Part shown: positions 10,416-21,208 of the stretch, piece after piece
How the letters are laid out: each line of letters opens with the position of its first letter
How positions within the stretch are numbered: position 1 is the first letter of the stretch
Assembly: GCF_030550815.1 (NCBI RefSeq)
Contig: NZ_CP114583.1
Location: 509,818 to 573,817, forward strand
Direction: 5' to 3'
DNA from: Candidatus Mycoplasma mahonii
Lineage (GTDB): Bacteria > Bacillota_I > Bacilli_A > Mycoplasmatales > Metamycoplasmataceae
DNA length: 64,000 bases
Made by a program: the position numbers and the translations under genes
Notes under the pieces: generated by a model
What the model was told of the DNA's origin: nothing
The model's input: the letters and a program-made list of their open reading frames with translations, nothing else
Databases searched by the model: none

Positions 10416-10725
10416 ATATTTTATATAATTATTTATTGATTGCGTAACAATAGTTACCACTTATGTGATTGAGATGAATTACTTAATCTTTACATACATT
10501 TATACTGCGCATATTTAATGGAGAAGTTTATATTAGACGTTTCTAAAAATTATCTAAAAGTAATTAGGCTGATGAACATAAAATAAATAATTATTTATGT
10601 GATTATAGTTATTTTGCATTAGAGTTTGTTCATAAATAAATTAATGGACTAGATGCAAAATAATATACTTAAAATAGAATTTAGTATTTATAATTTCTTA
10701 AAGATAAAAAAATAGATATTTAAAC
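10416..10725. other. intergenic stretch
   Basis: No gene, RNA or clear repeat seen. The sequence is mostly A and T with many stops in all frames. Confidence 0.5.
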
Positions 10726-11730
10726 TTAATTAGAATTAACTCTATTAAAAGACTCTTTGATGTATTGTTGTATTGCATCAAAATCATTTTTAGATTCAAT
10801 TTCAAAACAAGATTTAAGCGTTCCTCAATGGCCTTTATCGCCCATTCATTTATATTTTGGGTTATCCTCTGACATTTTGTCTAAATCCAATTGAATTAAT
10901 ATCTTCTTCCTTCTGAAAATTACCTCAGCAAATGTCTTCGAGGTTTTTCAAACTCAATAATCTTTATTCTTTACTAACTCAACATATTCATCAAGACTAT
11001 GCATATATTCAGTTACTTTATGAAATATTTTTTGTAATTGAGGGGAGAGCGTTTCATATCTCTTTAAATTTGTTATGCCTTTATTCCCAAATTTATTTAT
11101 CACATCGATTGCACTTTCGTAGTCAACCGGCTTATTAGTATGAGCATCCATGATTTCTATAAATTTGGTTTTATTTTGGATAATATTTTCATTATTATTG
11201 GAAATCTTTTTCTCCTTAGTATCTTTAATATATTCAAGATTAAAATATTTAAATCCTCCATAAAAACTAAATCTAAATAACTCTAATCCCGGGATAAATT
11301 TTGTAGCCGCAAGAGTCCATTTATCAAATTCTTGAGCAACCAATATTACTCTAATGTTTCAATTTATGTTGTCTGCTCGTTTATCAAATATATCTTTAAC
11401 CTCTAAGTAAAATTGTCTTTTATTTGTTTTTAATCAGTTTTTATAAAAGAGTGACTGGATAAGAGCATCTTCTATTTTGTCCCTTTTATATTCTATAATT
11501 ACAGGTCTGTTATCGGAATCAATTGCAAGTGTATCAATTCTGCCTTCAGTTTCTCTGGCATTAGCTACAGTAACCGTTATTCTATACTCACTATCAATTT
11601 TATCTGCACCAACTATTTCATTTAGGTGCTCTTCAAAATATTTATGTATTTTTTCTTCTTTAAATCCTTTATCCTGATTTATTTTTAAAATATTTAATTC
11701 CTGTGTTTTATAAATTATATTTTTTGACAT
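10726..11730 (-). CDS. DUF5655-type predicted nuclease
   Basis: 334 aa with UGA as Trp. The N-terminal half has EGRIDTLAIDSDNRPVIIEY followed by KR (D, E-Y-K), a PD-(D/E)XK pattern typical of DUF5655/NucS-like proteins. The C-terminal half (YVELVKNKDYWVWKTSKTFA, then DLDKMSEDNPKYKWMGDKGH) matches the DUF5655 module as I know it. Its 5' end copies the R-M promoter: -10 at 11742-11737, 7 nt from ATG, and an operator-like dyad at the same distance. It is thus probably in the same regulon. Target unknown. Confidence 0.7.
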
Positions 11731-11736
11731 AAATAA

Positions 11737-11759
11737 ATTATATACCAATAATAGTTTGT
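11737..11759 (-). promoter_or_regulatory. promoter with a degenerate copy of the R-M operator
   Basis: ACCAATAATAGTTTGT (11744-11759) matches the 3998-4013 dyad at 13 of 16 positions. It begins 14 nt from the start codon, as at the methylase gene. TATAAT lies between them. The block TTGGTATATAAT is shared with the methylase promoter. Confidence 0.6.
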
Positions 11760-11778
11760 AAATTATTTAATCAAAAGA

Positions 11779-12928
11779 TGTTCTGTCCACACCTAAGTGC
11801 ATCTAAAAATTTCATTATAAAAGCCCTTTGCCTTACAATTGGTTTGTAGACTAATTAGAAAGAAAAGTGGCCAATGAAATTATACAAACATTTAGCATTA
11901 GATAATGCCAACAAAAAATTATTAGGATATGACATTAGTAGGGAAACAGGCATATCCAACGGAAAGATAAGAAGATGCTTGAATAGCTGTAAAAGAGAAG
12001 TGTGAAGGAAAAATAAACAAAACTATTGACAAGGTTCTCGCATCCGCATCTATTATAGTTTCAAGCAATACTAGCAGCAAAGAGATCAGAGGAAAGTTAA
12101 TTGGGATTATATGTGTGCTTCTTAATCTGAAGTAATTTATCTAAACTTTATTAAGGTTTGTAAGCATTTATTCCACGAAAAAATACTGGGAGTAAAAGCT
12201 AAAAGATCCGTTGATGAATTTATGAAGGAGTTCAAAAAAAGATATCATGATGGATATGCACCTAAAAGGAGTTGAATATATTACATGGCAAAATCCCCAC
12301 ATTATAGTTTTATTTATAAATGATTACCAAGCACTAAAAAGCCCTTTTTTAGTCTTAAATCAGATGATGAACGCAAAAAACCAGTTAAATATAACAGTAT
12401 CGAAGTAAGGCCTGACAAGATACTATTAAGGCAACAACCAAATAACTATGAAATAGATAGTGTTGTTGGAAAAAGAGCTGATGATCAAGCCCTACTAACC
12501 CTTATTGATATCCATAGCGGAAATTTCTATTCAGCCTTCTATGATCGAACAATGATAGGTTTCAAAAAAGCTTTAAAGACATTATAGAAACAAATGATAT
12601 AACTATTAATACTCTCACCATAGATAATGACGGTGAAAATAATTTGCTTCATGAAATCATCGATATAAGTAAGCTGTTTAATTGTCATCCATATTGTTTA
12701 GGAGAAAAAGGGACACTAGAAAATAAATATAGAATTATAAGAAGATTAATCCCTAAGGGGAAAAATTTAAATAAATATACAAATAAAGATTTATTAATCC
12801 TAAATAAATTTGTCAATAACTACTATTCAAAAACATTTAATAGAATATAATTAAGCAGAACCAATAACGGCATTGAAAGATCTTTTTTCATTACTGAAAA
12901 TTAGGTCCACTTACCCCTGGACAAAACA
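11779..12928 (+). mobile_element. decayed IS30-family insertion sequence with terminal inverted repeats
   Basis: Imperfect inverted repeats close the element: left TGTTCTGTCCAC... at 11779-11813 and right at 12896-12928, which reads TGTTTTGTCCAG... on the other strand. About 1150 bp, right for IS30. The broken transposase lies between. Confidence 0.75.
11877..12850 (+). pseudogene. IS30-family transposase, frameshifted
   Basis: Pieces in several frames: YKHLALDNANKKLLGYDIS near the start, YEIDSVVGKRADDQALLTLI (first catalytic Asp), TLTIDNDGENN (second Asp) and GTLENKYRIIRRLIPKG (Glu), ending FVNNYYSKTFNRI. The DDE order and surrounding words are those of IS30. Stops and shifts rule out activity. 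Confidence 0.8.
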
Positions 12929-13039
12929 GAATTAAAATCTTTATTATTATCATTATTTTTTAGCATGAATAACCCAAACAAGTAATATCTATAAAAAGAT
13001 TCATAATAAATATTAAACTGGTAAAAAAACTTATTTCTA

Positions 13040-13105
13040 TTGCATTCAGTAGGTTTTTCACCACCAACTTATTTTACAAAAGTCCTTATGGTTGGCTGAG
13101 TGAAC
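13040..13105 (-). pseudogene. relic of a D12 methylase 5' end
   Basis: The 45 bp at 13061-13105 resemble the first codons of the 9241 methylase (ccaacttattttacaaaagt... against ccgactcattttacaaaagg...). They even keep the CCAACCATA block. Only this scrap remains, between the IS30 relic and the AlwI-like gene. Confidence 0.55.
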
Positions 13106-13111
13106 AAAAAT

Positions 13112-14599
13112 TTATATTTTATTTATTTTGAGAAATAAATTATCATCAAATATGTTTTTTTGAATAAGTACATTTTTAGATAAATCTATTATTTCATTAA
13201 TATTAGTTGATTCTATCAATTTTAAGAATGAGGAAATCTTTAATGCACCAATATCTTGATTCCTTCTATCGATTTCAAATTGGTAATTTGATGCTAAGTC
13301 TCTTGATATCGATGGAGCTAAAAATAAAACTGAATCAGATTTTGAATTTGTCATATGTCTGATTGTAGATTGACTTTCGTTAATATGTTGTGACACACCT
13401 CTTAATAAGGTAACTTCGACATTTATCTTTCTGCCAAAATATTTTAATTCTATGTCTGGTTTCCCTCCAGGGGCGGGTGCCGTAGGAATATAATGGTCAT
13501 CGTAATTAAGATTTAAATTAATGTCAATATTTTTGTGTGTTTTGAAAATAATTAACCCAACTGCCATTTCTAATAAAACGAATTTAGGAACATATAATAA
13601 CTCGCTTATATTCACTTTTGTCTTATTCATACAGCAATTTAATAATTCTGAACAATCTTCAAAAGTTAATTTTTCAATTCAATAATTTATAAAATCTATT
13701 TTATTATGTCTTTTACCTGTGGGAACAGAAATTCTGTTTGATAATTTTTCTCAATATTTTTTGTCTGACAAAGTTGAACAATGAATTATCAAATTTAATT
13801 CATCCTGAATATTGATTTCCTCTTTTAATTCTACTATCATTTCTTTATTATTTTTTTTAATAAAATCAAAGGAAGATGTTAAAAATAGTTTTCTTTTAAT
13901 ATCGTCAATGACCTCATTTCTATTTTCAAATTCATTCATATGGAATGAAGATGATCAATGCTTTTCAATATCGCTCTTAGTATTATTTTTTAATAAGAAT
14001 TTAATGGACTCCATGCTAGAGTCTTTTGAACAACACAACGCATAAAATTGTTGCTCATTAATTTGCTTAGTTAAGCTAAATGCTTTTAAAAAAGTTAGAT
14101 AAACCTGTTGATTATTTTTTGTTCCAGGTTTCATATAACTACCTATCAAGATGTGTTTTATAGAGTGTGATAAAATAGAAACCAAATCAACATCATCATT
14201 CAATAATTGCTTTCCTTTTTCAGTAATTATAATAGGTAGATCCATTATTATTGATATTAAACCAAGTTCCATAATTACTGAAAAATGTGTAGAAAATCTG
14301 GAAGGCCAACCCTTATCAAAATGACTTTCTTTGTGATTTTGTGGATTCTCTTTGATAACTATTGCCACTTCTTTATCTGATAACTTTTCATTTTTCTTTC
14401 TTTTATTCAATATTTCAGAAGAAACTTTGGTTGGCTTATATACATGAATTCTAATCAATTCTTTTTCAATGTCCATGCATAATTCATTAGTTAATTTTTG
14501 ATTCTCAAAATCACTGATAACTAATAAAAATTCTAAAATTCTCAATGGATTTCTCAGTGTCTTTGAAAAAGAAATTGGTTTGTATCTATTTCTTGACAT
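13112..14599 (-). CDS. AlwI-family type IIS restriction endonuclease
   Basis: 495 aa after joining three pieces across UGA-Trp codons. The N-terminus NRYKPISFSKTLRNPLRILE is the start I associate with AlwI-family enzymes (site GGATC, cut outside). The C-terminal catalytic region PGGKPDIELKYFGRKINVEV holds PD at 381-382 and E-V-T at 395-397. The ATG at 14599 has GGAG 5 nt away and overlaps the end of the second methylase by 14 nt. Two D12 methylases directly upstream fit an asymmetric site, which needs one enzyme per strand. Confidence 0.8.
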
Positions 14600-15458
14600 T
14601 TTTATCTCCAATTACTAAATATTCAATAGCATCATTTCCTGAATTGTTATGAAATGAATAATGAAAACTTCTTAATTTGATTTTTGTTTTGTTTTTCAAA
14701 AATTTTGAAAATATCTCGTTTTTCATAGCCCCTCTTTTTTTATAATTTGTTACCAAAATATCAGCCCCTCTTTCTATTGCTTCATCTATGTATTTGTATA
14801 ATTCTATTTCATTTTTTTCAAATCAATTTGAATTATATTCAGCATTTGATATTAGATAAGGAGGGTCTATAAATACAACATCTCTTTCTCCTGCTTTCAT
14901 TATTATATTTTTAAAATCAAGATTTGTGAATCTTATGTCTTTTTGTTTAATTTCAGATGTATATTCTTCTATATGTTTAATAACATTCTTATTTATATCC
15001 AGCGTGCCAACTGGTACATTGTAATCACCAGAACCATTGAAACGAATCAATCTATTGTAGCTATATAAAATTAGTGGAAATAAAAGCTTTGTTGACTTTG
15101 TTTTATTAAAATCAGACCTTAACCTTAATTGCCCTTCTTTATTAATTTTAGAGAAAAAATTTTTGTCGCCCTTCTTTTCATACTTGTTGTATGCAGATAG
15201 TGAAAGATTATATTTTTTAGATACTTTTACAATATTCTTAATTATTAAATGCAAATCAGTATTTTTAAAATATTTCAGTAGATATATTATATGTTTATTA
15301 GTATCATTCACTCAAATTTGTTTGTTATTTATGTTAGCAACAATACTACCACCGCCCACAAAGGGGTCTATAAATCTCTTGTTCTCGTCAATATATGGTA
15401 ATATTTGATCTAAAATCTTATATTTATCACCAGAATAAAAAAGTGGGGATCTAATCAT
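14586..15458 (-). CDS. DNA adenine methylase, D12 class, second methylase of the type IIS system
   Basis: 290 aa. Motif I is DPFVGGGSIVAN near residue 30; it starts IRSPLFYSGDKYKILDQILP. The catalytic motif is VVFIDPPYLISNAEY. Its start overlaps the end of the first methylase by 8 nt, and its end overlaps the nuclease start. It likely methylates one strand of an asymmetric site. The sequence is unlike the 8378 enzyme, so this is a separate acquisition. Confidence 0.85.
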
Positions 15459-16461
15459 TATTAACCTCAACAGTAAATAAATACTCCTTATGATCGCTAA
15501 AGCTTGTTTTTCCAGAATTAAAAAATTTATAGGTTTTTTTCTTTATAGTCAATGTTCCTTTTTTGGATAGAATTTCTTTTATTTGTTTAAATGAAATTTT
15601 ATTTTTCGATGATGATGATTTTGGATTAAATGTATTATTATAAGAAACTACAATATACTTACAATTTAAATTTTCTATCAAATCGTTGAAAGCCTTGGGA
15701 GCAAGCGCCTTACTGTATTCTGATGTCTTTTCATATATGTATAATGGTTTTGATACTTCACCAATAAAGCTATCATCATCGGTTAGATTATTTAATGCAA
15801 TGGTTTCGAGAACATGATAGAAATACGCATATTGTCTTGAGTTATAAGGCGGGTCAACATAAACAACGTCATAATACTCTATTTCTTTAGCGAGAATATT
15901 AGAATCCATGTTATATATTTTAAATTCATTACTATAGATATCAATAAATAATTCTTTGAAAATTATTTCTTTAAAATTACCGGTCTTTAAATAAGATTCA
16001 AAGTGTCCCACACTTCTGGATGATTTATCAGCAGCCAAAATTATTATAGAAATTAAAATAAAATATTCACGATTTGTTAATATTTCTTTGTTCTTTTCAA
16101 CATATTTTCTAGCTTCCCATATTTTAGAAGCGTCCTTTTTTGTAAAAAATTTATTTCCATATTTTCTGGAGAAAATATTTCCTTTATATTTAAGATTATT
16201 AAACTTATCTATGAAGCCTAATATTTTAGACTTGTCGATGATTTCTGAAGAAAAAAATGCATTATATAAAATAAAATTATGGAAAAGATTATCATTTAAG
16301 CCAATTTTTTTGTAATAGTTTAAATTGTGAAATGCTACGGATCCTGTCCCAGCAAAAATATCTAAAAAAGAATCTCCGCCTGTTTTAATTAATTCTTCTC
16401 TAATCCAATTATTGAGTTTATTTTTATTTCCAATATATCTTCTATTGTAAGGTTTATACAT
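15451..16461 (-). CDS. DNA adenine methylase, D12 class, first methylase of the type IIS system
   Basis: 336 aa from ATG 16461 (a TTG at 16485 is possible). It begins YKPYNRRYIGNKNKLNNWI, with motif I DIFAGTGSVAFHNL and catalytic DVVYVDPPYNSRQY. The NSRQY tail is typical of the D12 branch seen with two-methylase systems. It heads the three-gene operon M-M-R, an order that lets protection precede cutting. Confidence 0.87.
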   Translation of the reverse strand: MYKPYNRRYIGNKNKLNNWIREELIKTGGDSFLDIFAGTGSVAFHNLNYYKKIGLNDNLFHNFILYNAFFSSEIIDKSKILGFIDKFNNLKYKGNIFSRKYGNKFFTKKDASKIWEARKYVEKNKEILTNREYFILISIIILAADKSSRSVGHFESYLKTGNFKEIIFKELFIDIYSNEFKIYNMDSNILAKEIEYYDVVYVDPPYNSRQYAYFYHVLETIALNNLTDDDSFIGEVSKPLYIYEKTSEYSKALAPKAFNDLIENLNCKYIVVSYNNTFNPKSSSSKNKISFKQIKEILSKKGTLTIKKKTYKFFNSGKTSFSDHKEYLFTVEVNND

Positions 16462-16526
16462 GAAAAAATTATAGCAATAAAACAAAATTATATATTCATA
16501 TTAGTTAAACATTTCTTGCAACACAT

Positions 16527-16643
16527 CTAAAATCGACCTCCTTCAATGATGCAGAGTTTTATTTTTGTTTGTTCTTTGCCAAACACATTAATCCATTTGA
16601 CTTCATTTACTACCACTATTTTATGTACAAATTTATAATACAT
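16527..16643 (-). CDS. small hypothetical protein, 38 aa, with a strong ribosome binding site
   Basis: ATG 16643 follows TTGAAGGAGAAAA, one of the best SD sequences in the window. It reads MYYKFVHKIVVVNEVKWINV and then FGKEQTKIKLCIIEGGRF, ending within the IS end. Function unknown. The C-terminus is probably read from IS DNA, so the gene may be truncated. Confidence 0.4.
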   Translation of the reverse strand: MYYKFVHKIVVVNEVKWINVFGKEQTKIKLCIIEGGRF

Positions 16644-16663
16644 TTTTCTCCTTCAATATGGTA

Positions 16664-16858
16664 TTAAACAATATTAAAGGATTTTGTTTTTTTATAAACT
16701 ACTCTAGAACGATATATGATTTCGCTAATAGAGGTGACCCATATATATTGCAGCGCTTTTTTAAGCCAATCGTCATATATTTCTATTCTATTTTCTAATT
16801 CATTGTACCATTCGTCTCTTAAACTATCATATCATTGTTCTCAATTTTCCTTTTTCAT
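16664..16858 (-). CDS. small hypothetical protein, 64 aa, acidic and Trp-rich
   Basis: Reads KKENWEQWYDSLRDEWYNEL then IYDDWLKKALQYIWV using two UGA-Trp codons. It sits 20 nt before the 38-aa gene on the same strand. Not recognised; it may be the end of a longer decayed gene lying to its right. Confidence 0.4.
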
Positions 16859-16899
16859 GGCAAGAGAAAATTTTGAAATAAATACATTATGATAAGTTT

Positions 16900-17320
16900 A
16901 TTTTTTCATCCATTTTTTCCACTAATTGTAGTTTTTTCTTTTTCTTTATGAAAAATGTCGCACATTATATTGAATGTATTAATATCGAGATAGTATGAAT
17001 TTAGCAATAAAAATAAGAAGAGCTTTGTTGCATTTATTAATGCTATCAAATTGTATATTAGTTGCTTCAAATGAATCATCTACATCATTTCTTTCTTTAT
17101 AGGTGATAGCATCTGCCCCAACAAATAAAGTTTTAAAAATAATTATTAATTTTTGATTGTTTTTCTTTGTTGTGAATACTGATCATCTCAAAATGATCAA
17201 CCACAAAATTTGCAATCTCAAGCAAACCTTTAGTTAAATAAGTTTTTCTTTTTATACATATCTTTTTATAATAAAAAAATATATTTCCAATTAGTGATTC
17301 AACATCAACTAATCCATAAA
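16900..17320 (-). pseudogene. decayed coding sequence of unknown family
   Basis: Leftward fragments in two frames: DVESLIGNIFFYYKKI, LLEIANFVVDHFEMISI, then FVGADAITYKERNDVDDSFE and KALLIFIAKFILSRY, split by stops. It seems to be one former gene of unknown role, inside the IS-bounded region. Confidence 0.35.
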
Positions 17321-17450
17321 ACTATATACACAAATAAAAATTTATTAATCTTAAATAAATTTATTTATATTTCTTATTGTTCTCTCCTTTATATTTTAGG
17401 GATCAAAACTCTGAGTAATTGCAAGGGGTCAATTTTAGATGTGTTGAAAA

Positions 17451-17583
17451 TGAAGACAATAGATTCATGAAATACCTTTACTCAAGATAAGATGTATCAG
17501 TTATTATCAAATCAACTAGAAAAACAAACGGCATCAGATGAAGAGATTACTGAACGTGGGTTGTTGTTTGATCATAATTTTTA
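17451..17583 (+). pseudogene. C-terminal fragment of an aldo/keto reductase cut by the IS end
   Basis: Reads MKTIDSWNTFTQDKMYQLLS and ends EEITERGLLFDHNF. This is close to the end of the intact reductase at 30736-31641 (MKTLDSWNNYSTDKMF...GLLFDKNF). The homology begins 7 nt after the IS end at 17444, so insertion or recombination removed the rest. Confidence 0.75.
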
Positions 17584-17644
17584 GATAAACATATTTTTTA
17601 CTGGATTGAATTTCCATCTTCAGTGACTTGTATATTTTTACTTG

Positions 17645-17667
17645 TATAATATATTATAGGAATGAGG
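17645..17667 (+). promoter_or_regulatory. -10 element and SD of the NTPase-nuclease gene
   Basis: TATAAT at 17645-17650 and AATGAGGAAAT before ATG 17672. No good -35 at 17 nt. The gene has its own promoter, separate from the reductase scrap. Confidence 0.5.
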
Positions 17668-17671
17668 AAAT

Positions 17672-20600
17672 ATGAAAAAATATAATAGATATTTCATCTC
17701 AAATAATCGACATAAAAGATCGTTATACAATAAGGAGCAATTTTTAAAACGAATTTTTCCAAACCAAAAGCTTACAATTGTTTTTTCTAAAGCTGGAGTG
17801 GGTAAATCATATATTTCAAAATGAATTGAAAAAGAATTAAATATGAAAAGAATAGATGCATATGAATTTAATGAATCTCATTTACAAGATAACATAATAA
17901 TAGATTCTTTAGACGAAGTTTCCTTTTCAAAAGCACTTGAAATAATTGAAAAAGTGAAAAATCAAAAAAATGTTATTATCTTTACAAGAGAAGAATATAT
18001 AAAGGAAAATCATAATGAAACATTTGATGTCTATAAAATGTTCAACAAGGGGCATAAAAACCCAAGAGAAGACCAATACGGCAAAAATCCAGATGTGTTT
18101 CAAAATATTGAAGAGTTTTTATCACAGGGGGAAGTATCGCAAAGCGTTAACGACTTCATGGCTATGTTATCATTTAAATTATTGACTTTAAATGTAATTA
18201 CAATACCCCAAAGCAATTTAATGGAAGACATAAGAATATATAATATAAATAATAACGCTAATATTTCCATTGAACTAATTTTAAAAAATAAATTAGTAGA
18301 ATCACCATCACCTAAAAACCAGATTTGAAAAATTCAAAATAAAACATTAGCATCGTATTTTGCTGTTTTATTTTTAAAAAAATTTTTGAATCAAAAGTTT
18401 TCATATTTAATGAACTTTAATAAATTTAAAAATCAAATAAATCTTGCGGAAGCGGGAGAAATAATACGTAAAACGAAGGTTCCGGTTATCAAAGCGTTGC
18501 AGTATGACTTAATATCTAATCATAATTTTATTTTCTTGTTTTTAAATAATTACGAAAATGATAATGCACTCGAAAGTTCATTAATGGAGTTTTGGAATAA
18601 TGAAAAATACATAGACTCTTTAATTGATATATATAATTTCGTTGAATCTGATGATGATTATGTAGGATCTTTATATTTTTATAAACTATTTGAAAAATTT
18701 GATTATAAAAAATTAATTGAAAAAATAAAAAATGTAAGAAACAAGAAAATAAAACATATTTTTTATAGAAATATCATTGATAGTTTTATATGCAATTTAA
18801 CCATTGAAAATAACGATTATAGAAGACAACAGTTGGTAGATATTGCGGAGGAATTAAAAACAAATGACAAGTATTCAAACGATAAGACATTTTTATTATT
18901 TTATAATGCAATATTTGGAGATATAGAAAAAATTGATCCAGTAGAATTTAGCCATTATCTTGGACCGATGGAAACTGCCATTTTATTTATAATTAAGTAT
19001 GGTAGCGATAAACGAGTTATTAAAGCGTCAAATTTAGAAAAAGAATTTGGAGCATTTTATATTGGCAAAGAAAATGTTTCCCGGGAAAGAAAAGAATATA
19101 TTGTTGATTTGATATGGAAAGATAATCCTGAAAAAATATTTGTTGCATTAAAGTGATTTGGTGAAGAGTTAATAACTAGTGCTTTCGTGAAGATAAAATT
19201 AAGAACAAAGAAATTTTCGAAAATAATTAATATTTGTAAACGAAATCATTTAAACTTAATTAAATGAAATCATTTCAACTTAATAAAGATAAATCCAAAA
19301 ATAATAGAACCAATACAAAAGGAAAATTCTACACTATGAACATCCCTTATATATTTTTTTGTTTATGAAGATAAAATCAAAAAAATAAATTTGAAGAATG
19401 TCAAAAGTAAAATTATCGAAAGTAAAATTATTAAATTTGAATTGCCTGAAGAATTATTTGGTAACAAAAATAAGGAAATAGGAAACATTAATGAGATAGA
19501 TAAAAAACGGATTAACCTTAACCTATTTTCAGATGAAGATAAAAAAATAATAAAGCAAAATTTTGAAAAACTAAAATCTGAAAGAAAAGAAATGACAATA
19601 TTCGACGTATTTTATGTCGATAAATGATTTCAAATATTTGATTTATTTTTTGATATAAGACTTGAAGATATTCATCCCTATCTTTTAATACGAATAGAAC
19701 ATATTGCAATGAATAGAAATAGTATGTTCATGAAAAATCCTGAAGATATTAAAACATGATGATCAAAATGATATCTAGAGGAAAAAACTGAAATGAAAAA
19801 AATGATGAGAGATTATGCCTCTATTCCACTTTTAGAAGAAATGTCAAATATAGGTGTAATCATAAATTATGAAATATTTGAAGATTGCTATAAAAAAGAT
19901 AAAACAAACACAATTATTTTTCTTAAAAAGATTGCTGATAAACCTAATTATAGGAATAATATAATTTATTTATTTGATAAATATGATGTTGATGATAACT
20001 TTGTTCTTAATTTAATCACGGATGAACAAAAAGATACTAGCCCAAAAATGTTATGACAAAATTATTGAATTTTTGAATTATCTGCCATGGAAGACTCTTT
20101 AAAAGAACATCATATAACAGAAATGATTGATGAATTAATGACACATATAGATGCCTTGGAAGAAGATTCAAGAGTGATAACCATTGAATGATTTAATGAT
20201 ATATTCTTTTCGCATGGAAGGCATTCGAACACAATAAGATTAGCAAGTTATATTTTGAAATTTGAATTAATGAATTATTTTATGGATAAATTTTATGAGA
20301 CATTTAAAAAACTAATAATTAATGAAAAAAAAGATGCCATATATGAATTTGTTGCAAAAACAAATTCATTTTCAAGCCTGTTTGATTTAAAAGCTGATGA
20401 TTTATTAGATAAAATGTCTGATGATTTAAAAAAACACACATACCAATACAAGAATTTCAAAAGAGCTGTTTTAGATTTAAATGGAAAATTTATTGATCAA
20501 AAAAATCAAGATAAACAAGAATTTTCTTTCATTAGATATTATAAGTATCATAATGATAATATTTCAATGATTGAATTTATAGGAATTGTGGAGAAAAAAA

Positions 20601-21028
20601 TAATTCCTGATATAAGAAGAATTTATTGTGAAATGGAAGAAAAATCAAAGGAAAGACTAATACATTCAACTATAGCGGAAAAAATTACAAATAAAATATA
20701 TAATGAAGATAATATTATATTATTAAATGAAACTCCTGGTTTTAGAAGCCAAAAAATTGATAATAGATATGATATTTTATTAATGCATTCGTCAAAGCTT
20801 ATTATGTTCGAACTAAAAACGACATCTGATCCCAGAATAAAAAATCAAGACCAGACAGAATTATATGATCAAATGATTAAGTACAAAGAAAATCAAGTAA
20901 TTTCTTCTTATAATTATCTTGTCGTGTTTGTTAATACAGATGACTATATAAAAAAACATAAAGAAAAAACTCTGCTTACTGCAAAGAGTGCTGGTTATAA
21001 ATATATTGAAATAGATAATAAAAAATAA
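17672..21028 (+). CDS. STAND/NACHT-like NTPase with C-terminal PD-(D/E)XK nuclease, 1118 aa
   Basis: One frame once 10 or more UGA codons are read as Trp. Walker A is FSKAGVGKS (residues 38-46); a Walker B with the STAND-like form IIIDSLDEV is at 75-83, then VIIFTREEY. Residues ~130-850 are helical, Lys/Glu/Asn-rich, without transmembrane segments, and look repeat-like. The end carries RYDILLMHSSKLIMFELKTT: D1034, E1047, K1049, a nuclease pattern. An NTPase, a long helical region and a nuclease in one chain recall Avs-type sensors, but here the NTPase is first and the nuclease last. GAGG precedes the ATG. No close family recognised. Probably an anti-phage effector. Confidence 0.7.
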
Positions 21029-21114
21029 AATACTTAATACAAAAAATTAATTAAGATCATCTTCTATAACATAATGGACGTCTTCATTTATTAGAGAAAT
21101 CATTTAATCATCCA

Positions 21115-21147
21115 AATAAAATAAGGGTCAATAGCCCTTATTTTTCA
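21115..21147. terminator. bidirectional terminator
   Basis: AAATAAGGG-TCAATAG-CCCTTATTT with T-runs on both sides. It sits between the convergent NTPase-nuclease gene and the 49-aa gene. Confidence 0.85.
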
Positions 21148-21208
21148 ATTCTTATTTACTTCACTATAAGTGGATCATTGACTTTTAAATAAATAATTTA
21201 TCAACGAA

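Larger units (their letters stand above)
16520..17444. mobile_element. region bounded by inverted ends of a second IS30-type element
   Basis: The left end aacacatctaaaatcgacct (16520) and the right end, which is its inverted counterpart ending at 17444, match the block at 36045-36110. The last ~100 bp before the right end also match that copy. The inside carries no transposase but small ORFs and decayed sequence. The right end cuts an aldo/keto reductase gene. Confidence 0.55.

Noticed and set aside
12644-12850. Separate 68-aa protein
   Set aside because: It is the last piece of the frameshifted IS30 transposase, not its own gene.
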